The position numbers and the translations under genes are program-made. DNA of 5,566 nt from NCBI GenBank assembly GCA_012514255.1, contig JAAZAP010000187.1:1-5566 (forward strand), given 5' to 3'. Origin of the DNA: Bacteroidales bacterium (lineage in GTDB: Bacteria; Bacteroidota; Bacteroidia; Bacteroidales; VadinHA17). Below the pieces are notes generated by a model. That model was not told the DNA's origin and ran no database searches. It saw nothing but the letters and a program-made list of their open reading frames with translations. Below, piece after piece: positions 1 to 5,450 of this stretch. Within the stretch, counting starts at the first letter, position 1, and each line of letters starts with the position of its first letter.

Positions 1-443
1 ATGGATTCAACGGCAACGAACTCCAGCGGATGGGTCGCTTCCTTGATTGTAAGGTTGCCCCTGATAACCAGTTTACCGTCGGTGTTCCTGTTGCTGCCGG
101 TAATGACAAGCCTCGAAAGCGGATATCTCTCCACCCCGAAGAAATCGTCCGACTTCAGATGACCAACCAGCCTTTCGCGCATCTTTTCATCCTTCACGTC
201 GCTGTTCTTAATGCTGTTCATGTCAACTATGAACTCGCCTCCGGTAATGGCGTCGCCGTTGAAAGAGAGCCATCCGCTTTTAAGATCTATTGTTCCCGTA
301 TGCTCACTGCCCACGATTTTGTTTCCTTTCCATTCAATCAGGGTAGTCGCGGCATCCGCCTCAAGCTTTTCCTGTGCCGGGAGCATGGTAACCGTAACTA
401 TTGATACCAGTATTATCAGAAATGTCTTTTTCATCTTATTCAT
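1..443 (-). CDS. YceI-family periplasmic/secreted protein, 3' end cut by window edge
   Basis: YceI proteins are small secreted beta-barrel (lipocalin-like) proteins that bind isoprenoid or other amphipathic lipids; their exact role in Bacteroidota is unclear. Reading the minus strand from ATG at 443 gives 147 codons without a stop before the edge. Residues 1-24 look like a signal peptide: basic MNKMKK, then a hydrophobic run to about residue 21, then PAQ as a likely cleavage region. The mature part carries YceI features in order: an IEWKG strand (36-40), HTGTIDLKSG (48-57), GGEFIVDMNSI (68-78), GHLKSDDFFGVERYP (94-108), LVITG (112-116) and GNLTIKEATHPLEF (129-142). Family members are usually about 190 residues, so roughly 40 are missing. 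A second in-frame ATG at 434 is an alternative start; neither has a Shine-Dalgarno sequence. The gene lies 102 bp downstream of the SDR on the same strand and may have its own promoter. Family assignment is confident; the ligand is unknown. Confidence 0.88.
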   Translation of the reverse strand, partial: MNKMKKTFLIILVSIVTVTMLPAQEKLEADAATTLIEWKGNKIVGSEHTGTIDLKSGWLSFNGDAITGGEFIVDMNSIKNSDVKDEKMRERLVGHLKSDDFFGVERYPLSRLVITGSNRNTDGKLVIRGNLTIKEATHPLEFVAVES

Positions 444-446
444 TGT

Positions 447-486
447 TTGTTCAGATGAACAACGGCCAGACCACATGTTTTGTTCA
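447..486. promoter_or_regulatory. Candidate operator: three copies of TTGTTCA in the yceI leader
   Basis: A perfect 7-bp inverted repeat, TTGTTCA (447-453) and TGAACAA (456-462), is separated by only 2 bp, so it suits a protein dimer better than an RNA hairpin. A third copy, TTGTTCA at 480-486, sits exactly 33 bp from the first (about three helical turns) and is itself part of a smaller palindrome, TTGTTcAACAA (480-490). The group lies immediately upstream of the yceI start at 443. The identity of any regulator is not visible. A possible minus-strand -7 element (complement of 485-492, TATTGTTG, one mismatch to TAnnTTTG) overlaps the third copy, but no good -33 element accompanies it. Confidence 0.35.
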
Positions 487-545
487 ACAATAGTTACTCA
501 AACGGACGCAAGCCCGCAGAACACAATAAGTTAAGGTGTTGATTT

Positions 546-1325
546 TCAGATGCTGCGGATATTCATCCCACCACTGACCTCAAAGATGGTTCCCGAGGAG
601 AACGACCAATCGCCCCGTGCCAGTGAAGTCACTGCCTTTGCCACATCCTCCGGTGTGCCCCACCGTTTCTGCGGAACAAGTCCTTCGGTAATGAGCCGTT
701 CAAATTTATACTTGCTTCGGGTTGCCATCTCGGTCTTTATAAGGCCGGGTCTGATCTCATACACATTGATGCCCTCTTCGGAGAGTCTGTCGGCAAAGAC
801 GAGGGCTGCCATGCTGAGTCCGGCTTTTGAGACGCATACATCAAGACCATGAGTGAATGATGTATATGAAAGGAAGGATGTTACGAACATTATTGCGGGC
901 TTGTAGCCCGGGACTTTTTCATTCAGCCATATCATCTCTTTTGCTACGCGTCTGGCGAGGAATACCGGGCCACGAAGGTTTACTCCCATCACGCGGTCAA
1001 AGGACTCCTCATCCATGTCAAGCAGGTCATGGCGTTCTATGGGAGCTATCCCGGCATTGTTCACCAGCAGGTCTATTCTGCCGTAGCGTTCAAGAATATT
1101 TGAGATGGCCTCATCATGCAGATCAGTGCGTGCCACATCGAGGCCTACGGGAAAGAACTGTGCCCCCCGTTCCCCTATCTCAGGCTGCAGTGATAGCATG
1201 CATTCGCTGTCAGAGGTACGCGAAATTGCTGCTATATCAAACCCCTCAGCAGCCAGTGACAGTGAGACGGCCCTGCCTATCCCCCTGCTGGCTCCCGTAA
1301 TTATGGCTACCGGTTTTAAGTTCAT
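546..1325 (-). CDS. Short-chain dehydrogenase/reductase, FabG-like, catalytic Tyr replaced
   Basis: This is a 259-residue classical SDR, the usual size, most like the FabG-like '3-ketoacyl-ACP reductase' branch often seen beside sugar-metabolism genes. The family performs NAD(P)-dependent oxidation or reduction of a hydroxyl/keto pair in the cytoplasm. Visible features: cofactor motif TGASRGIG (10-17), R36 after the second strand (suggesting NADPH), D63, NNAG (89-92), N116 and S150 of the catalytic tetrad, SKAG with K167, the PGLIKTEM segment (193-200), RWGTPEDVA (221-229) and C-terminal SGG. A longer loop (about 133-143) before the Ser strand is normal for this branch. The position four before K167 and 13 after S150, where the catalytic Tyr belongs, is V163. 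Either the enzyme is inactive or altered, or the base sequence is wrong there. It follows the glycosidase-like gene by 21 bp and is probably the last gene of the operon. Family certain; substrate unknown. Confidence 0.93.
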   Translation of the reverse strand: MNLKPVAIITGASRGIGRAVSLSLAAEGFDIAAISRTSDSECMLSLQPEIGERGAQFFPVGLDVARTDLHDEAISNILERYGRIDLLVNNAGIAPIERHDLLDMDEESFDRVMGVNLRGPVFLARRVAKEMIWLNEKVPGYKPAIMFVTSFLSYTSFTHGLDVCVSKAGLSMAALVFADRLSEEGINVYEIRPGLIKTEMATRSKYKFERLITEGLVPQKRWGTPEDVAKAVTSLARGDWSFSSGTIFEVSGGMNIRSI

Positions 1326-1346
1326 ATGTCAACACTGGTTATAGGA

Positions 1347-2924
1347 TCAAGGCTTTTTCTTAAGGGTAAGGAGTATTTCACACTCACCCCTTGCATCGGC
1401 ATCGGCAATCAGGTAGTTACTCTGGTTGATAGACGCCATGATATATTTCTCTTTCTTCCCGTTGAACAGCAGCTCACCCGGAACATAGTTGCCGGGAACA
1501 GGAAGTGAAAGCTGGATATACTCATAGCTGCCCTCAAGGTTGATAGTAAGCTTATCCCCTTTTATGTTGTAAGCATATCTCACAAATGCGCCTGAGCTTT
1601 TGTAGCCAGCCATTACTTCGGCTTTTTCTATTCCGGCGGTTATCCATTTAGGGCAGAGCCGAAGTCTTCGGAAGAGCTTGTCCCTGTCCTGTATCCCGGC
1701 CAATCCCTCAACGAAGGCATAGAGCATGGCCGACGAACCCCAGCCGTCAGTGGGTTTGGCTTCGGGAGAGGTGCTTGTCTCAACTGATGAGGGTCTGCCG
1801 TCAGGGAAGTACCAGAGGTATGTCTCGCCGTTGCGCGAGATCAGGTCATAGTAGCGCATCAGTATATCAATGCCATACTGTTCGAACCCGTATTCGAGGG
1901 CTGCGCGGGCCAGCTCGCCGCCGGTCAGTGGCATTATTCCTCCGTTGCAATAGGCGCCTCGCGCCAGCTTGTAGTCGCCGAATATGCCGGCGGGGAAAGG
2001 CGGGTCAATGGAGAACCATTCAGCAAAGGCGGTGGTTGTCTCTCGCCTCCTTATATATTCATTAATAATTGCCGTGGCTATGCGGGGTGAGGCAGCACCC
2101 CTGTTTATTGCGGCAGGATTGCTCAGGCTGAGCTGGCTGGCCTCATCAATGCCATCAATGGTGACCGGGGTCTGCTTGACGAAGTGCGTATAGAACGATC
2201 CGTTGAAACAGACGGTGTTCAGACTCTTGCGAAGTCTCAGTGCACGGTCGCGCCATAATGCTGACCTCACCTTGTCACCGAACATGTTGTACCAGTGCGA
2301 CATGAAATGGAAGACCTCGTAATAGCCGCTGTTGTCACCGTGGAAATAACCCCAGTAAGTATTATCATCTATCTGGAACTGCAGCCAGTCGTGCTGCCCG
2401 GCGGTATAGGCAAAATCCCACGTATCAATTGTATAGGGCCTGCGGAAGAGATACTTCTCCCTGTCGAAGTAGCGGCCGTCCATAACATAGGAGAGGGCTC
2501 TCTCAAAGGAGGGCATTAGGTTGCGAATGAAACTGTCGTCGCCGGTGGCCTGCCATGCCAGCCAGGCAGCCTTGATGAACCTGAACTCGGTGTCAGCCTC
2601 CACCGGGGTCCTGACATACTTGGTCCAGTTCTCCCTCTCACAGGGGAGTTTCTCGGGGAAGGTTGTAAAGTAGTCAAATATGCGGCCGTTGCGCGCCTGG
2701 TTGTCTGCAAAGTGCCTGACCACCGAGAGGAGATCCTCTTCGGTGTAGCGCAATGCCCTCATCATGTCTGAATAATTCCTTATCCATACTGACCGGGCAT
2801 CGGGAGACCTGTACCCCCTGATCCTTTCACCATCAATATTAAGTTCAAGGAGGTCCTGTTCAAGGAAGCGGCTTATCCGCGGGATAAGCTCATCAAATGC
2901 CGGAGTTCCAGTTCTGACGTACAT
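1347..2924 (-). CDS. Six-hairpin (alpha/alpha)6 glycosidase-like protein, family not assigned
   Basis: I recognise a fold type but not a named family. The 525-residue protein has the look of (alpha/alpha)6-barrel glycosidases (as in GH15, GH63, GH78 and GH125): SVWIRNYSDMMRALRY (45-60), an acidic segment EADTEFRFIKAAWLAW (109-124), IDTWDF (166-171), YFHGDNSGYYE (193-203), a Gly-rich GAYCNGGIMPLTGGELARAA (323-342) and DGWGSSAMLYAFVEGLAGI (393-411). From about 440 a beta-rich tail resembles the C-terminal domain of alpha-L-rhamnosidases. Candidate acids include E109, D111, E113, D169 and E337, but I cannot say which are catalytic. N50 occupies a site where related six-hairpin enzymes often have Asp (W-x-R-D). 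No signal peptide is visible, and an in-frame TAA only 21 bp upstream of the ATG, with no other ATG between, leaves no room for one; a cytoplasmic enzyme is inferred. It lies 44 bp after the rhomboid gene and 21 bp before the SDR gene, flanked in the operon by two oxidoreductases, which favours a role in sugar or glycoside breakdown. Confidence 0.8.
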   Translation of the reverse strand: MYVRTGTPAFDELIPRISRFLEQDLLELNIDGERIRGYRSPDARSVWIRNYSDMMRALRYTEEDLLSVVRHFADNQARNGRIFDYFTTFPEKLPCERENWTKYVRTPVEADTEFRFIKAAWLAWQATGDDSFIRNLMPSFERALSYVMDGRYFDREKYLFRRPYTIDTWDFAYTAGQHDWLQFQIDDNTYWGYFHGDNSGYYEVFHFMSHWYNMFGDKVRSALWRDRALRLRKSLNTVCFNGSFYTHFVKQTPVTIDGIDEASQLSLSNPAAINRGAASPRIATAIINEYIRRRETTTAFAEWFSIDPPFPAGIFGDYKLARGAYCNGGIMPLTGGELARAALEYGFEQYGIDILMRYYDLISRNGETYLWYFPDGRPSSVETSTSPEAKPTDGWGSSAMLYAFVEGLAGIQDRDKLFRRLRLCPKWITAGIEKAEVMAGYKSSGAFVRYAYNIKGDKLTINLEGSYEYIQLSLPVPGNYVPGELLFNGKKEKYIMASINQSNYLIADADARGECEILLTLKKKP

Positions 2925-2968
2925 TACCGGTCTTTTGGAGTTAGGTTAAGTGGCGTTAAAATTAGCAA

Positions 2969-3634
2969 TTAATTTCCTTCATCAGCCCGTTCGGCCTCAA
3001 TTTCTTCATCATCGGACTCCTCCTCCTCTTCCCTTTCATAAAAGGGAACTGGTCTCTGCGGACCCTCAGCCCGGTACCACACCGCCATGATCACTCCGGC
3101 TGCCGCGCCGAGCATATGAGACTCCCATGATATCTCGAGCCTGAATCCCGGGAAAATACCCCATACCATCTCACCGTAGACGAAGGCCACCAGCAGTGAG
3201 AGAGCCATAAGGGGTATATGGCGCCTGATGATGCCGCTCACGAAGAGGAAGGAGGCCAGGCCGTAAACGATACCGCTGGCCCCGATATGCCATGCCGGCC
3301 TGCCGGTAATCCATACAGCCAGTCCGGTCAGCAGGGTAACCCAGAGAAGTACCCTGAAGGAGACCTCGGAATAAAAATAGAAAAGGGCAGTACCAAGGAT
3401 GAACAGGGGAATAGTATTGTTGAAAAGATGTCTGAACCCGGAATGGATGAAGGGTGAAGTAATAATACCGGAAAGCGCGGTGAGCCTTCCAGGGAAGATG
3501 CCCAGAAAGTGGAAATTGGTTTCAAACAATAATTCTGCTCCCTTAATAAGCCACATGAAGGCCACAAGCATAAAGGGCACAAGCATGCTCAGCAACAGAC
3601 GTCTTTTCTCAGCCTCCGGGGATCTCTCCGTCAT
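2969..3634 (-). CDS. Rhomboid-family intramembrane serine protease
   Basis: Rhomboids cut transmembrane segments of other membrane proteins inside the bilayer. This 221-residue protein has the six-helix core: helices at about 13-31, 68-88, 92-110, 116-135, 139-158 and 170-187. The active-site set is complete: H64, H69 and N73 in the spacing of GlpG (H-x4-H-x3-N), catalytic S120 in GASG (118-121) and its partner H173 in ESHMLGAAAG. The Trp-Arg pair found in loop 1 of many rhomboids is not present in the segment before H64 (LSGIITSPFIH). After the last helix a tail of about 30 residues ends in a very acidic stretch (199-221, mostly Glu and Asp). The ATG at 3634 follows GAAAGG by only two bases, so initiation probably does not use a normal Shine-Dalgarno. 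It starts 22 bp after the Gfo/Idh/MocA gene and is likely cotranscribed with it. An active protease is likely; the substrate is unknown. Confidence 0.93.
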   Translation of the reverse strand: MTERSPEAEKRRLLLSMLVPFMLVAFMWLIKGAELLFETNFHFLGIFPGRLTALSGIITSPFIHSGFRHLFNNTIPLFILGTALFYFYSEVSFRVLLWVTLLTGLAVWITGRPAWHIGASGIVYGLASFLFVSGIIRRHIPLMALSLLVAFVYGEMVWGIFPGFRLEISWESHMLGAAAGVIMAVWYRAEGPQRPVPFYEREEEEESDDEEIEAERADEGN

Positions 3635-3656
3635 GACCTTTCATCAGATGAGTCAC

Positions 3657-4640
3657 TTAACGGTCGCGCCCCGGGTATCGTATGCCCGCCTTGCGCCGTA
3701 CCTCATCAAGGGTGCGGGCCAGCGTCAGGCTGAAGGAGAGGGGGACGACAGCGCTCCCGGTCAGTCCCCTGTCAAGGCAGCTCATCACCTCGGCAGCCTC
3801 ATACTGGTATCCCTGGGCGGGAGGAGTGAAGATCCGGTTGTCAACATCACCCGGCAGCTCTATTATCATGTGCTGGTTCCTGTCGCGCCCACGGGTGAGT
3901 ATCAGGTTACCGTTCTCACAGTTGAACTCCGTGGCAATTCCGCCCATGTTTGCAAATGAGCTGTACGCTTCGGCCATGCGGCCGTCGCTGAACCTGAAGA
4001 TCATGGCGGTGCTCTCATCAGCGCCCGTAGGTGCAAAGAGCGAGACAGCGCTGACCGACTCGGGCTCACCCATGTACCTGAGTATGTCCATCACCGGGTA
4101 AATGCCAATGTCAAGCAATGATCCACCTCCCAGGGCCAGGTTATAGGTACGTAAATCCGGATCATATGGTGAGACAAATGCGAACTTGCCCCGCATGTGA
4201 AGCAGTTTGCCCATTTTGCCGCTCTTCAGTATCTCCTCAGCCTTCAGATAGGATGGCTGAAAAGGAGGCCAGAGAGCCTCCATCAGAAAGAGACCACTTC
4301 TGCGCGCTTCATCAATCATCTGCGATACCTCCGCTGCATTGACTGACATCGGCTTCTCACAGATGACATGCTTGCCGTTCTGAAGGGCCATGAGCGTGTG
4401 CTCAAGATGAAACGAGTGCGGTGAGGAGATATATACCACTTCCACTCCCGGATCTGCCAGCATCTCCTCATAACTGCCATAGTGCTTGCGGAACCCGAAT
4501 TCTCCGGCAAACTGCTCCGCCCGGCCGGCATCACGTGACCCCACCGCATAAAGATTCGCATTGTCAAGCAATATCAACGCCCGCGCAAATTTGTGGGCTA
4601 TGTTGCCCGTCCCGAGTATTCCCCAATTATAGGCCTTCAT
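3657..4640 (-). CDS. Gfo/Idh/MocA-family NAD(P)-dependent oxidoreductase
   Basis: Members of this family oxidise or reduce sugars, inositols and related cyclic alcohols using a nucleotide cofactor. The 327-residue length is normal. The N-terminal Rossmann domain (about 1-120) shows GTGNIA (10-15), the acidic/basic turn GSRD (34-37), SSPHSFHLEH (72-81) and the signature CEKP (94-97), whose K96 is the expected catalytic lysine. The C-terminal sheet domain begins near MEALWPPFQP (120-129) and contains GGGSLLDIGIYPV (171-183), with D177 and Y181 at the positions of the substrate-binding/catalytic pair. The MEALW segment and the overall pattern resemble the dimeric dihydrodiol dehydrogenase/glucose-fructose oxidoreductase-like branch, so a sugar substrate is plausible but unproven. 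No signal peptide is visible, so it is probably cytoplasmic. It is the first gene of the leftward operon, and its leader contains a 9-bp dyad. No Shine-Dalgarno precedes the ATG at 4640. Confidence 0.94.
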   Translation of the reverse strand: MKAYNWGILGTGNIAHKFARALILLDNANLYAVGSRDAGRAEQFAGEFGFRKHYGSYEEMLADPGVEVVYISSPHSFHLEHTLMALQNGKHVICEKPMSVNAAEVSQMIDEARRSGLFLMEALWPPFQPSYLKAEEILKSGKMGKLLHMRGKFAFVSPYDPDLRTYNLALGGGSLLDIGIYPVMDILRYMGEPESVSAVSLFAPTGADESTAMIFRFSDGRMAEAYSSFANMGGIATEFNCENGNLILTRGRDRNQHMIIELPGDVDNRIFTPPAQGYQYEAAEVMSCLDRGLTGSAVVPLSFSLTLARTLDEVRRKAGIRYPGRDR

Positions 4641-4657
4641 GTCTCAATTTTTTATAA

Positions 4658-4680
4658 AGTTAGTCATTCCTGACCTAACT
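4658..4680. promoter_or_regulatory. Dyad in the leader of the Gfo/Idh/MocA gene
   Basis: AGTTAGTCA (4658-4666) pairs with TGACcTAACT (4671-4680) around the 4-base loop TTCC, with one unpaired C. It lies 18 to 40 bp upstream of the ATG at 4640. It could be an operator, or a leader-RNA hairpin for the whole leftward operon. No T-run follows the stem on either strand, so it is not an intrinsic terminator. Confidence 0.4.
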
Positions 4681-4748
4681 AACCGCCATCCTTCTGATCT
4701 GTTCAATCATATCCGGAAAAAATATTTTTAAAATTTCACTTCTATGTA

Positions 4749-4780
4749 TTGCATGGTATTATTTATTTTATATATATTTG
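4749..4780 (+). promoter_or_regulatory. Bacteroidota-type promoter for pspC-padR
   Basis: TATATTTG at 4773-4780 matches the Bacteroidota -7 consensus TAnnTTTG exactly. ATTG ending at 4751 matches three of four bases of the -33 element TTTG, and the 21-bp gap between TTG and the -7 box fits the usual spacing. Transcription would begin at about 4785, giving a leader of roughly 40 nt before the ATG at 4827. This also argues against the TTG at 4749 serving as a start codon, since it would lie upstream of the transcript. Confidence 0.55.
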
Positions 4781-4790
4781 CATTATCAAA

Positions 4791-4810
4791 TTAACTTGTA
4801 TTAACAGGTA
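4791..4810 (+). repeat. Tandem 10-bp repeat near the pspC transcription start
   Basis: TTAACTTGTA (4791-4800) is followed directly by TTAACAGGTA (4801-4810), identical at 8 of 10 positions. The repeat length equals one helical turn, so both copies would present the same DNA face. It sits just downstream of the predicted -7 box, where a bound repressor would block transcription; the PadR protein encoded downstream is one candidate. Confidence 0.4.
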
Positions 4811-4826
4811 CCTTATAAATAATACG

Positions 4827-5408
4827 ATGAAAATGACGGTCAACATCAATCTCGGGGGGTACGCGTTCAATCTGGATGACGATGCCTACGAGCGGCTCCG
4901 GCAGTACATGAAGCGTCTGGAGAAGGAGTTTTCGGGCGAGCCGGGGGTAAGGGAGATAATGTCAGATATTGAAGGAAGGATATCTGAGCTGTTCAGGATG
5001 AGGTTAAGCAGCTACAAGCAGGTCATCACGATGAAGGATGTTGAGGAGGTGATGTCCATACTTGGTTCGCCGGAGGACATCAGTGGTGGAGAGCCGACAG
5101 GTGAAGTGCCTCCGCGTTCACAGCGGAGGATGTACCGTGATCCTGACAGGCGTATTTTCGGCGGGGTTTGTGCTGGTATCTCTGCCTATCTCGACTGGGA
5201 TCCACTGATAATGAGGATCATATTTGCGGTGCTGATATTTGCCGGGGGGTTTGGTCTCGGGCTTTACCTGATCCTGTGGATCGTACTGCCTGAAGCAAGA
5301 ACCACAGCACAGAAGCTTGAGATGCGTGGTGACCCGGTAACTATTGAGAACATCAAGGATTCGGTTAGGCAGGAGTTCAACACCGTAAAGGAGAAAATGA
5401 ACCTGTGA
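4827..5408 (+). CDS. PspC-domain membrane protein, short Bacteroidota form
   Basis: PspC domains are membrane modules first known from the phage-shock envelope-stress response. In the 193-residue product, residues 1-85 form the soluble N-terminal domain common in Bacteroidota PspC proteins: VNINLGGYAFNLDDDAYERL (5-24), EIMSDIEGRISELF (43-56), VITMKDVEEVMSILGSPEDI (66-85). A linker precedes the PspC domain (about 101-157): RRMYRDPDRRIFGGVCAGIS, WDPLIMR (124-130), then one or two hydrophobic segments with GGFGLGLYLILWIVLP (140-155). A short charged tail ends the protein. Many relatives are longer, with further membrane segments. The start at 4827 is chosen because the family begins with M-K-x-T just before the VN-NLGG strand and because the predicted promoter lies between this ATG and the upstream TTG at 4749. 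The padR gene begins 42 bp after the stop, so the two are probably cotranscribed and autoregulated. Confidence 0.93.
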   Translation: MKMTVNINLGGYAFNLDDDAYERLRQYMKRLEKEFSGEPGVREIMSDIEGRISELFRMRLSSYKQVITMKDVEEVMSILGSPEDISGGEPTGEVPPRSQRRMYRDPDRRIFGGVCAGISAYLDWDPLIMRIIFAVLIFAGGFGLGLYLILWIVLPEARTTAQKLEMRGDPVTIENIKDSVRQEFNTVKEKMNL

Positions 5409-5450
5409 CCCTCGCCGAAGGCTGAAAATGAAGTAAACAAAGAAATTGCC

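Larger units (their letters stand above)
4641..4826. other. AT-rich divergent control region between the two transcription units
   Basis: This 186-bp spacer must hold promoters for both the leftward operon and pspC-padR. It is much richer in A and T than the flanking genes, especially 4717-4800. It contains a good plus-strand promoter, a dyad near the leftward start and a tandem 10-bp repeat near the predicted rightward start point, each listed separately. For the leftward operon I see only imperfect -7 elements on the minus strand (complement of 4787-4794, TTAATTTG, and of 4704-4711, TATGATTG, one mismatch each to TAnnTTTG) without a matching -33 element, so that promoter is not located. No gene or RNA is evident inside it. 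Confidence 0.7.

Noticed and set aside
502..517. Possible intrinsic terminator after the SDR on the minus strand (GCGGGC-TTGC-GTCCGT)
   Set aside because: The stem is only about six pairs with G-U pairs, and just two further Ts follow it, so it is too weak to claim as a terminator.
30..534. Two overlapping plus-strand open frames near the left edge
   Set aside because: They are antisense to the yceI coding region, whose signal peptide and conserved motifs read cleanly on the minus strand.
857..1300. Plus-strand open frame of 147 codons
   Set aside because: It is entirely antisense to the SDR, whose motifs are clear, and its composition is that of a shadow frame rich in Cys, Arg and Pro.
2959..2975. 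AAATTA / TAATTT inverted repeat at the end of the rhomboid gene
   Set aside because: It is a six-pair all-A/T stem partly inside the coding region, easily explained by chance in an AT-rich spacer.
3399..3959. Plus-strand open frame of 186 codons
   Set aside because: It lies opposite the rhomboid and Gfo/Idh/MocA genes, spans the gap between them and has no recognisable domain. Both genes beneath it have complete active-site motifs.
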